Of a stretch of DNA of 64,000 nt, positions 46,401-58,886 are shown piece by piece. The notes under the pieces are model-generated. The model searched no databases. It had not been told where the DNA came from and saw nothing but the letters and a program-made list of their open reading frames with translations. The stretch comes from Orychophragmus violaceus. Taxonomy: Eukaryota; Streptophyta; Magnoliopsida; Brassicales; Brassicaceae. The DNA lies in NCBI GenBank assembly GCA_030180135.1, contig CM058240.1:70799581-70863580 (forward strand), read 5' to 3'. The position numbers and the translations under genes are program-made. Each line of letters opens with the position of its first letter. Position 1 is the stretch's first letter.

Positions 46401-49400
46401 TTAGAAGATCAAAGTTTCTTTCTTGTCTGTTAGTAGGGTTACTTAGGGGTGTTTAAAGTGAACATAAACTTGTATAACATGCTTCTCATTCTACCTTTAA
46501 GAGCATGCAAAAACTAACTTATAGTTGTCTTACCTCACCTAATTTCTCTAATCCATGACACATATGTTTCAAGAAGTTTTGGTAAAAAAGTTTTGTTTAG
46601 GATTATCATAGGACATTTTAGAAGATCAAAGTTTCTCTCTTGTCTGTTAGTAGGGATACTTAGGGGTGTTTAAAGTGAACATAAACTTGTATAACATCCT
46701 TCCCATTCTACCTTTAAGAGCATGCAAAAACTAACTTATAGTTGTCTTACCTCACCTAATTTCTCCAATCCATGATACATATGTTTCAAGAAGTTTTGGT
46801 AAAAAAGTTTTGTTTAGGATTCTCATAGGACATTTTAGAAGATCAAAGTTTCTTTCTTGTCTGTTAGTAGGGTTACTTAGGGGTGTTTAAAGTGAACATA
46901 AACTTGTATAACATGCTTCTCAATCTACCTTTAAGAGCATGCAAAAACTAACTTATAGTTGTCTTACCTCACCCAATTTCTCCAATCCATGACACATATG
47001 TTTCAAGAAAGTTTTGGTAAAAATGTTTTGTTTAGGATTCTCATAGGACATTTTAGAAGATCAAAGTTTCTTTCTTGTCTGTTAATAGGGTTATTTAGGG
47101 GGGTGTTTAAAGTGAACAAAAACTTGTATAACATGCTTCTCATTCTACCTTTAAGAGCATGCAAAAACTAACTTATAGTTGTCTTACCTCACCTAATTTC
47201 TCCAATCCATGATACATATGTTTCAAGAAGTTTTGGTAAAAAAGTTTTGTTTAGGATTCTCATAGGACATTTTAGAAGATCAAAGTTTCTTTCTTGTCTG
47301 TTAGTAGGGTTACTTAGGGGTGTTTAAAGTGAACATAAACTTGTATAACATGCTTCTCAATCTACCTTTAAGAGCATGCAAAAACTAACTTATAGTTGTC
47401 TTACCTCACCTAATTTCTCCAATCCATGATACATATGTTTCAAGAAGTTTTGGTAAAAAAGTTTTGTTTAGGATTCTCATAGGACATTTTAGAAGATCAA
47501 AGTTTCTCTCTTGTCTGTTAGTAGGGTTACTTAGGGGTGTTTAAAGTGAACATAAACTTGTATAACATGCTTCTCATTCTACCTTTAAGAGCATGCAAAA
47601 ACTAACTTATAGTTGTCTTACCTCACCTAATTTCTCCAATCCATGATACATATGTTTCAAGAAGTTTTGGTAAAAAAGTTTTGTTTAGGATTCTCATAGG
47701 ACATTTTAGAAGATCAAAGTTTCTTTCTTGTCTGTTAGTAGGGTTACTTAGGGGTGTTTAAAGTGAACATAAACTTGTATAACATGCTTCTCAATCTACC
47801 TTTAAGAGCATGCAAAAACTAACTTATAGTTGTCTTACCTCACCCAATTTCTCCAATCCATGACACATATGTTTCAAAAAGTTTTGGTAAAAATGTTTTG
47901 TTTAGGATTCTCATAGGACATTTTAGAAAATCAAAGTTTCTTTCTTGTCTGTTAATAGGGTTATTTAGGGGGGTGTTTAAAGTGAACAAAAACTTGTATA
48001 ACATGCTTCTCATTCTACCTTTAAGAGCATGCAAAAACTAACTTATAGTTGTCTTACCTCACCTAATTTCTCCAATCCATGATACATATGTTTCAAGAAG
48101 TTTTGGTAAAAAAGTTTTGTTTAGGATTCTCATAGGACATTTTAGAAGATCAAAGTTTCTTTCTTGTCTGTTAGTAGGGTTACTTAGGGGTGTTTAAAGT
48201 GAACATAAACTTGTATAACATGCTTCTCAATCTACCTTTAAGAGCATGCAAAAACTAACTTATAGTTGTCTTACCTCACCTAATTTCTCCAATCCATGAT
48301 ACATATGTTTCAAGAAGTTTTGGTAACAAAAGTTTTGTTTCGGATTCTCATAGGACATTTTGGAATATCAAAGTTTCTTTCTTGTATGTTAGTAGGGTTA
48401 CTTAGGGGTGTTTAAAATGAACATAAACTTGTATAACATGCTTCCCATTCTACCTTTAAGAGCATGCAAAAACTATTTTATAGTTGTCTTACCTCACGTA
48501 ATTTCTCCAATCCATGATACATATGTTTCAAGAAGTTTTGGTAAAAAAGTTTTGTTTAGGATTCTCATAGGACATTTTAGAAGATCAAAGTTTCTCTCTT
48601 GTCTGTTAGTAGGGTTACTTAGGGGTGTTTAAAGTGAACATAAACTTGTATAACATGCTTCTCATTCTACCTTTAAGAGCATGCAAAAACTAACTTATAG
48701 TTGTCTTACCTCACCTAATTTCTCTAATCCATGACACATATGTTTCAAGAAGTTTTGGTAAAAAAGTTTTGTTTAGGATTCTCATAGGACATTTTAGAAG
48801 ATCAAAGTTTCTTTCTTGTCTGTTAGTAGGGTTACTTAGGGGTGTTTAAAGTGAACATAAACTTGTATAACATGCTTCTCATTCTACCTTTAAGAGCATG
48901 CAAAAACTAACTTATAGTTGTCTTACCTCACCTAATTTCTCCAATCCATGACACATATGTTTCAAGAAGTTTTGGTAAAAAAGTTTTGTTTAGGATTCTC
49001 ATAGGACATTTTAGAAGATCAAAGTTTCTCTCTTGTCTGTTAGTAGGGTTACTTAGGGGTGTTTAAAGTGAACATAAACTTGTATAACATGCTTCTCATT
49101 CTACCTTTAAGAGCATGCAAAAACTAACTTATAGTTGTCTTACCTCACCTAATTTCTCCAATCCATGATACATATGTTTCAAGAAGTTTTGGTAACAAAA
49201 GTTTTGTTTCGGATTCTCATAGGACATTTTGGAATATCAAAGTTTCTTTCTTGTATGTTAGTAGGGTTACTTAGGGGTGTTTAAAATGAACATAAACTTG
49301 TATAACATGCTTCCCATTCTACCTTTAAGAGCATGCAAAAACTATTTTATAGTTGTCTTACCTCACGTAATTTCTCCAATCCATGATACATATGTTTCAA

Positions 49401-51014
49401 GAAGTTTTGGTAAAAAAGTTTTGTTTAGGATTCTCATAGGACATTTTAGAAGATCAAAGTTTCTCTCTTGTCTGTTAGTAGGGTTACTTAGGGGTGTTTA
49501 AAGTGAACATAAACTTGTATAACATGCTTCTCATTCTACCTTTAAGAGCATGCAAAAACTAACTTATAGTTGTCTTACCTCACCTAATTTCTCTAATCCA
49601 TGACACATATGTTTCAAGAAGTTTTGGTAAAAAAGTTTTGTTTAGGATTCTCATAGGACATTTTAGAAGATCAAAGTTTCTTTCTTGTCTGTTAGTAGGG
49701 TTACTTAGGGGTGTTTAAAGTGAACATAAACTTGTATAACATCCTTCCCATTCTACCTTTAAGAGCATGCAAAAACTAACTTATAGTTGTCTTACCTCAC
49801 CTAATTTCTCCAATCCATGATACATATGTTTCAAGAAGTTTTGGTAAAAAAGTTTTGTTTAGGATTCTCATAGGACATTTTAGAAGATCAAAGTTTCTTT
49901 CTTGTCTGTTAGTAGGGTTACTTAGGGGTGTTTAAAGTGAACATAAACTTGTATAACATGCTTCTCAATCTACCTTTAAGAGCATGCAAAAACTAACTTA
50001 TAGTTGTCTTACCTCACCTAATTTCTCCAATCCATGATACATATGTTTCAAGAAGTTTTGGTAACAAAAGTTTTGTTTAGGATTCTCATAGGACATTTTA
50101 GAATATCAAAGTTTCTTTCTTGTATGTTAGTAGGGTTACTTAGGGGTGTTTAAAGTGAACATAAACTTGTATAACATGCTTCTCATTCTACCTTTAAGAG
50201 CATGCAAAAACTAACTTATAGTTGTCTTACCTCACCTAATTTCTCCAATCCATGATACATATGTTTCAAGAAGTTTTGGTAAAAAAGTTTTGTTTAGGAT
50301 TCTCATAGGACATTTTAGAAGATCAAAGTTTCTCTCTTGTCTGTTAGTAGGGTTACTTAGGGGTGTTTAAAGTGAACATAAACTTGTATAACATGCTTCT
50401 CATTCTACCTTTAAGAGCATGCAAAAACTAACTTATAGTTGTCTTACCTCACCTAATTTCTCTAATCCATGACACATATGTTTCAAGAAGTTTTGGTAAA
50501 AAAGTTTTGTTTAGGATTCTCATAGGACATTTTAGAAGATCAAAGTTTCTTTCTTGTCTGTTAGTAGGGTTACTTAGGGGTGTTTAAAGTGAACATAAAC
50601 TTGTATAACATGCTTCTCATTCTACCTTTAAGAGCATGCAAAAACTAACTTATAGTTGTCTTACCTCACCTAATTTCTCTAATCCATGACACATATGTTT
50701 CAAGAAGTTTTGGTAAAAAAGTTTTGTTTAGGATTCTCATAGGACATTTTAGAAGATCAAAGTTTCTTTCTTGTCTGTTAGTAGGGTTACTTAGGGGTGT
50801 TTAAAGTGAACATAAACTTGTATAACATGCTTCTCAATCTACCTTTAAGAGCATGCAAAAACTAACTTATAGTTGTCTTACCTCACCTAATTTCTCCAAT
50901 CCATGATACATATGTTTCAAGAAGTTTTGGTAACAAAAGTTTTGTTTCGGATTCTCATAGGACATTTTGGAATATCAAAGTTTCTTTCTTGTATGTTAGT
51001 AGGGTTACTTAGGG

Positions 51015-54000
51015 GTGTTTAAAATGAACATAAACTTGTATAACATGCTTCCCATTCTACCTTTAAGAGCATGCAAAAACTATTTTATAGTTGTCTTACC
51101 TCACGTAATTTCTCCAATCCATGATACATATGTTTCAAGAAGTTTTGGTAAAAAAGTTTTGTTTAGGATTCTCATAGGACATTTTAGAAGATCAAAGTTT
51201 CTCTCTTGTCTGTTAGTAGGGTTACTTAGGGGTGTTTAAAGTGAACATAAACTTGTATAACATGCTTCTCATTCTACCTTTAAGAGCATGCAAAAACTAA
51301 CTTATAGTTGTCTTACCTCACCTAATTTCTCTAATCCATGACACATATGTTTCAAGAAGTTTTGGTAAAAAAGTTTTGTTTAGGATTCTCATAGGACATT
51401 TTAGAAGATCAAAGTTTCTTTCTTGTCTGTTAGTAGGGTTACTTAGGGGTGTTTAAAGTGAACATAAACTTGTATAACATGCTTCTCATTCTACCTTTAA
51501 GAGCATGCAAAAACTAACTTATAGTTGTCTTACCTCACCTAATTTCTCTAATCCATGACACATATGTTTCAAGAAGTTTTGGTAAAAAAGTTTTGTTTAG
51601 GATTATCATAGGACATTTTAGAAGATCAAAGTTTCTCTCTTGTCTGTTAGTAGGGATACTTAGGGGTGTTTAAAGTGAACATAAACTTGTATAACATCCT
51701 TCCCATTCTACCTTTAAGAGCATGCAAAAACTAACTTATAGTTGTCTTACCTCACCTAATTTCTCCAATCCATGATACATATGTTTCAAGAAGTTTTGGT
51801 AAAAAAGTTTTGTTTAGGATTCTCATAGGACATTTTAGAAGATCAAAGTTTCTTTCTTGTCTGTTAGTAGGGTTACTTAGGGGTGTTTAAAGTGAACATA
51901 AACTTGTATAACATGCTTCTCAATCTACCTTTAAGAGCATGCAAAAACTAACTTATAGTTGTCTTACCTCACCCAATTTCTCCAATCCATGACACATATG
52001 TTTCAAAAAGTTTTGGTAAAAATGTTTTGTTTAGGATTCTCATAGGACATTTTAGAAAATCAAAGTTTCTTTCTTGTCTGTTAATAGGGTTATTTAGGGG
52101 GGTGTTTAAAGTGAACAAAAACTTGTATAACATGCTTCTCATTCTACCTTTAAGAGCATGCAAAAACTAACTTATAGTTGTCTTACCTCACCTAATTTCT
52201 CCAATCCATGACACATATGTTTCAAGAAGTTTTGGTAAAAAAGTTTTGTTTAGGATTCTCATAGGACATTTTAGAAGATCAAAGTTTCTTTCTTGTCTGT
52301 TAGTAGGGTTACTTAGGGGTGTTTAAAGTGAACATAAACTTGTATAACATGCTTCTCAATCTACCTTTAAGAGCATGCAAAAACTAACTTATAGTTGTCT
52401 TACCTCACCTAATTTCTCCAATCCATGATACATATGTTTCAAGAAGTTTTGGTAACAAAAGTTTTGTTTCGGATTCTCATAGGACATTTTGGAATATCAA
52501 AGTTTCTTTCTTGTATGTTAGTAGGGTTACTTAGGGGTGTTTAAAATGAACATAAACTTGTATAACATGCTTCCCATTCTACCTTTAAGAGCATGCAAAA
52601 ACTATTTTATAGTTGTCTTACCTCACGTAATTTCTCCAATCCATGATACATATGTTTCAAGAAGTTTTGGTAAAAAAGTTTTGTTTAGGATTCTCATAGG
52701 ACATTTTAGAAGATCAAAGTTTCTCTCTTGTCTGTTAGTAGGGTTACTTAGGGGTGTTTAAAGTGAACATAAACTTGTATAACATGCTTCTCATTCTACC
52801 TTTAAGAGCATGCAAAAACTAACTTATAGTTGTCTTACCTCACCTAATTTCTCTAATCCATGACACATATGTTTCAAGAAGTTTTGGTAAAAAAGTTTTG
52901 TTTAGGATTCTCATAGGACATTTTAGAAGATCAAAGTTTCTTTCTTGTCTGTTAGTAGGGTTACTTAGGGGTGTTTAAAGTGAACATAAACTTGTATAAC
53001 ATGCTTCTCATTCTACCTTTAAGAGCATGCAAAAACTAACTTATAGTTGTCTTACCTCACCTAATTTCTCTAATCCATGACACATATGTTTCAAGAAGTT
53101 TTGGTAAAAAAGTTTTGTTTAGGATTCTCATAGGACATTTTAGAAGATCAAAGTTTCTCTCTTGTCTGTTAGTAGGGTTACTTAGGGGTGTTTAAAGTGA
53201 ACATAAACTTGTATAACATGCTTCTCATTCTACCTTTAAGAGCATGCAAAAACTAACTTATAGTTGTCTTACCTCACCTAATTTCTCCAATCCATGATAC
53301 ATATGTTTCAAGAAGTTTTGGTAAAAAAGTTTTGTTTAGGATTCTCATAGGACATTTTAGAAGATCAAAGTTTCTTTCTTGTCTGTTAGTAGGGTTACTT
53401 AGGGGTGTTTAAAGTGAACATAAACTTGTATAACATGCTTCTCAATCTACCTTTAAGAGCATGCAAAAACTAACTTATAGTTGTCTTACCTCACCCAATT
53501 TCTCCAATCCATGACACATATGTTTCAAAAAGTTTTGGTAAAAATGTTTTGTTTAGGATTCTCATAGGACATTTTAGAAAATCAAAGTTTCTTTCTTGTC
53601 TGTTAATAGGGTTATTTAGGGGGGTGTTTAAAGTGAACAAAAACTTGTATAACATGCTTCTCATTCTACCTTTAAGAGCATGCAAAAACTAACTTATAGT
53701 TGTCTTACCTCACCTAATTTCTCCAATCCATGATACATATGTTTCAAGAAGTTTTGGTAAAAAAGTTTTGTTTAGGATTCTCATAGGACATTTTAGAAGA
53801 TCAAAGTTTCTTTCTTGTCTGTTAGTAGGGTTACTTAGGGGTGTTTAAAGTGAACATAAACTTGTATAACATGCTTCTCAATCTACCTTTAAGAGCATGC
53901 AAAAACTAACTTATAGTTGTCTTACCTCACCTAATTTCTCCAATCCATGATACATATGTTTCAAGAAGTTTTGGTAACAAAAGTTTTGTTTCGGATTCTC

Positions 54001-57000
54001 ATAGGACATTTTGGAATATCAAAGTTTCTTTCTTGTATGTTAGTAGGGTTACTTAGGGGTGTTTAAAATGAACATAAACTTGTATAACATGCTTCCCATT
54101 CTACCTTTAAGAGCATGCAAAAACTAACTTATAGCTGTCTTACCTCACCTAATTTCTCCAATCCATGATACATATGTTTCAAGAAGTTTTGGTAAAAAAG
54201 TTTTGTTTAGGATTCTCATAGGACATTTTAGAAGATCAAAGTTTCTCTCTTGTCTGTTAGTAGGGTTACTTAGGGGTGTTTAAAGTGAACATAAACTTGT
54301 ATAACATGCTTCTCATTCTACCTTTAAGAGCATGCAAAAACTAACTTATAGTTGTCTTACCTCACCTAATTTCTCTAATCCATGACACATATGTTTCAAG
54401 AAGTTTTGGTAAAAAAGTTTTGTTTAGGATTCTCATAGGACATTTTAGAAGATCAAAGTTTCTTTCTTGTCTGTTAGTAGGGTTACTTAGGGGTGTTTAA
54501 AGTGAACATAAACTTGTATAACATGCTTCTCATTCTACCTTTAAGAGCATGCAAAAACTAACTTATAGTTGTCTTACCTCACCTAATTTCTCTAATCCAT
54601 GACACATATGTTTCAAGAAGTTTTGGTAAAAAAGTTTTGTTTAGGATTATCATAGGACATTTTAGAAGATCAAAGTTTCTCTCTTGTCTGTTAGTAGGGA
54701 TACTTAGGGGTGTTTAAAGTGAACATAAACTTGTATAACATCCTTCCCATTCTACCTTTAAGAGCATGCAAAAACTAACTTATAGTTGTCTTACCTCACC
54801 TAATTTCTCCAATCCATGATACATATGTTTCAAGAAGTTTTGGTAAAAAAGTTTTGTTTAGGATTCTCATAGGACATTTTAGAAGATCAAATTTTCTTTC
54901 TTGTCTGTTAGTAGGGTTACTTAGGGGTGTTTAAAGTGAACATAAACTTGTATAACATGCTTCTCATTCTACCTTTAAGAGCATGCAAAAACTAACTTAT
55001 AGTTGTCTTACCTCACCTAATTTCTCTAATCCATGACACATATGTTTCAAGAAGTTTTGGTAAAAAAGTTTTGTTTAGGATTCTCATAGGACATTTTAGA
55101 AGATCAAAGTTTCTTTCTTGTCTGTTAGTAGGGTTACTTAGGGGTGTTTAAAGTGAACATAAACTTGTATACTTAGGGGTTGTCTTACCTCACCTAATTT
55201 CTCCAATCCATGATGTTTAAAAGTTTTGGTAACAAAAACTTGTATAACATGTTAGTAGGGTTACTTAGGGGTGTTTAAAATGAACATCATTCTTCCCATT
55301 CCTTTAAGAGCATGCAAAAACTATTTTATAGTTGTCTTACCTCACGTAATTTCTCCAATCCATGATACATATGTTTCAAGAAGTTTTGGTAAAAAAGTTT
55401 TGTTTAGGATTCTCATAGGACATTTTAGAAGATCAAAGTTTCTCTCTTGTCTGTTAGTAGGGTTACTTAGGGGTGTTTAAAGTGAACATAAACTTGTATA
55501 ACATGCTTCTCATTCTACCTTTAAGAGCATGCAAAAACTAACTTATAGTTGTCTTACCTCACCTAATTTCTCTAATCCATGACACATATGTTTCAAGAAG
55601 TTTTGGTAAAAAAGTTTTGTTTAGGATTCTCATAGGACATTTTAGAAGATCAAAGTTTCTTTCTTGTCTGTTAGTAGGGTTACTTAGGGGTGTTTAAAGT
55701 GAACATAAACTTGTATAACATGCTTCTCATTCTACCTTTAAGAGCATGCAAAAACTAACTTATAGTTGTCTTACCTCACCTAATTTCTCCAATCCATGAC
55801 ACATATGTTTCAAGAAGTTTTGGTAAAAAAGTTTTGTTTAGGATTCTCATAGGACATTTTAGAAGATCAAAGTTTCTCTCTTGTCTGTTAGTAGGGTTAC
55901 TTAGGGGTGTTTAAAGTGAACATAAACTTGTATAACATGCTTCTCATTCTACCTTTAAGAGCATGCAAAAACTAACTTATAGTTGTCTTACCTCACCTAA
56001 TTTCTCCAATCCATGATACATATGTTTCAAGAAGTTTTGGTAAAAAAGTTTTGTTTAGGATTCTCATAGGACATTTTAGAAGATCAAAGTTTCTTTCTTG
56101 TCTGTTAGTAGGGTTACTTAGGGGTGTTTAAAGTGAACATAAACTTGTATAACATGCTTCTCAATCTACCTTTAAGAGCATGCAAAAACTAACTTATAGT
56201 TGTCTTACCTCACCCAATTTCTCCAATCCATGACACATATGTTTCAAAAAGTTTTGGTAAAAATGTTTTGTTTAGGATTCTCATAGGACATTTTAGAAAA
56301 TCAAAGTTTCTTTCTTGTCTGTTAATAGGGTTATTTAGGGGGGTGTTTAAAGTGAACAAAAACTTGTATAACATGCTTCTCATTCTACCTTTAAGAGCAT
56401 GCAAAAACTAACTTATAGTTGTCTTACCTCACCTAATTTCTCCAATCCATGATACATATGTTTCAAGAAGTTTTGGTAAAAAAGTTTTGTTTAGGATTCT
56501 CATAGGACATTTTAGAAGATCAAAGTTTCTTTCTTGTCTGTTAGTAGGGTTACTTAGGGGTGTTTAAAGTGAACATAAACTTGTATAACATGCTTCTCAA
56601 TCTACCTTTAAGAGCATGCAAAAACTAACTTATAGTTGTCTTACCTCACCTAATTTCTCCAATCCATGATACATATGTTTCAAGAAGTTTTGGTAACAAA
56701 AGTTTTGTTTCGGATTCTCATAGGACATTTTGGAATATCAAAGTTTCTTTCTTGTATGTTAGTAGGGTTACTTAGGGGTGTTTAAAATGAACATAAACTT
56801 GTATAACATGCTTCCCATTCTACCTTTAAGAGCATGCAAAAACTAACTTATAGCTGTCTTACCTCACCTAATTTCTCCAATCCATGATACATATGTTTCA
56901 AGAAGTTTTGGTAAAAAAGTTTTGTTTAGGATTCTCATAGGACATTTTAGAAGATCAAAGTTTCTCTCTTGTCTGTTAGTAGGGTTACTTAGGGGTGTTT

Positions 57001-58886
57001 AAAGTGAACATAAACTTGTATAACATGCTTCTCATTCTACCTTTAAGAGCATGCAAAAACTAACTTATAGTTGTCTTACCTCACCTAATTTCTCTAATCC
57101 ATGACACATATGTTTCAAGAAGTTTTGGTAAAAAAGTTTTGTTTAGGATTCTCATAGGACATTTTAGAAGATCAAAGTTTCTTTCTTGTCTGTTAGTAGG
57201 GTTACTTAGGGGTGTTTAAAGTGAACATAAACTTGTATAACATGCTTCTCATTCTACCTTTAAGAGCATGCAAAAACTAACTTATAGTTGTCTTACCTCA
57301 CCTAATTTCTCTAATCCATGACACATATGTTTCAAGAAGTTTTGGTAAAAAAGTTTTGTTTAGGATTATCATAGGACATTTTAGAAGATCAAAGTTTCTC
57401 TCTTGTCTGTTAGTAGGGTTACTTAGGGGTGTTTAAAGTGAACATAAACTTGTATAACATCCTTCCCATTCTACCTTTAAGAGCATGCAAAAACTAACTT
57501 ATAGTTGTCTTACCTCACCTAATTTCTCCAATCCATGATACATATGTTTCAAGAAGTTTTGGTAAAAAAGTTTTGTTTAGGATTCTCATAGGACATTTTA
57601 GAAGATCAAAGTTTCTTTCTTGTCTGTTAGTAGGGTTACTTAGGGGTGTTTAAAGTGAACATAAACTTGTATAACATGCTTCTCAATCTACCTTTAAGAG
57701 CATGCAAAAACTAACTTATAGTTGTCTTACCTCACCCAATTTCTCCAATCCATGACACATATGTTTCAAAAAGTTTTGGTAAAAATGTTTTGTTTAGGAT
57801 TCTCATAGGACATTTTAGAAAATCAAAGTTTCTTTCTTGTCTGTTAATAGGGTTATTTAGGGGGGTGTTTAAAGTGAACAAAAACTTGTATAACATGCTT
57901 CTCATTCTACCTTTAAGAGCATGCAAAAACTAACTTATAGTTGTCTTACCTCACCTAATTTCTCCAATCCATGATACATATGTTTCAAGAAGTTTTGGTA
58001 AAAAAGTTTTGTTTAGGATTCTCATAGGACATTTTAGAAGATCAAAGTTTCTTTCTTGTCTGTTAGTAGGGTTACTTAGGGGTGTTTAAAGTGAACATAA
58101 ACTTGTATAACATGCTTCTCAATCTACCTTTAAGAGCATGCAAAAACTAACTTATAGTTGTCTTACCTCACCTAATTTCTCCAATCCATGATACATATGT
58201 TTCAAGAAGTTTTGGTAACAAAAGTTTTGTTTCGGATTCTCATAGGACATTTTGGAATATCAAAGTTTCTTTCTTGTATGTTAGTAGGGTTACTTAGGGG
58301 TGTTTAAAATGAACATAAACTTGTATAACATGCTTCCCATTCTACCTTTAAGAGCATGCAAAAACTAACTTATAGTTGTCTTACCTCACCTAATTTCTCC
58401 AATCCATGATACATATGTTTCAAGAAGTTTTGGTAAAAAAGTTTTGTTTAGGATTCTCATAGGACATTTTAGAAGATCAAAGTTTCTCTCTTGTCTGTTA
58501 GTAGGGTTACTTAGGGGTGTTTAAAGTGAACATAAACTTGTATAACATGCTTCTCATTCTACCTTTAAGAGCATGCAAAAACTAACTTATAGTTGTCTTA
58601 CCTCACCTAATTTCTCTAATCCATGACACATATGTTTCAAGAAGTTTTGGTAAAAAAGTTTTGTTTAGGATTCTCATAGGACATTTTAGAAGATCAAAGT
58701 TTCTTTCTTGTCTGTTAGTAGGGTTACTTAGGGGTGTTTAAAGTGAACATAAACTTGTATAACATGCTTCTCATTCTACCTTTAAGAGCATGCAAAAACT
58801 AACTTATAGTTGTCTTACCTCACCTAATTTCTCTAATCCATGACACATATGTTTCAAGAAGTTTTGGTAAAAAAGTTTTGTTTAGG
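51015..58886 (+). repeat. Seven-monomer higher-order repeats, 1522 bp, right domain
   Basis: Several unrelated markers repeat at 1522 bp here: chimeric monomers at 51015 and 52537, the CACCCAATTT type at 51969 and 53491 and again at 56210 and 57732, and GATTATCATAGG at 57364 and 58886. From 51601 to 54645 the last marker is spaced 3044 bp, twice 1522. From 54645 to 57364 it is 2719 bp, which is thirteen monomers short by about 107 bp; the scrambled stretch near 55.2 kb accounts for that loss. Confidence 0.8.
55171..55305 (+). repeat. Scrambled, internally deleted satellite monomers
   Basis: Two successive monomers are rearranged. The distance between GGGGTG landmarks falls to 127 bp (55141 to 55268) and then 202 bp (55268 to 55470), instead of about 218. 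After ACTTGTAT the sequence jumps to ACTTAGGGGT, then to TGTCTTACC. CATGA joins directly to TGTTTAAAAG, AACAAAA runs into ACTTGTATAACATG, and that joins TTAGTAGGG. Downstream, GAACAT joins CATTCTTCCCATTCC. The pieces are all satellite-derived and keep their orientation. Either several microhomology-mediated events or an assembly artefact could explain this. Confidence 0.8.
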
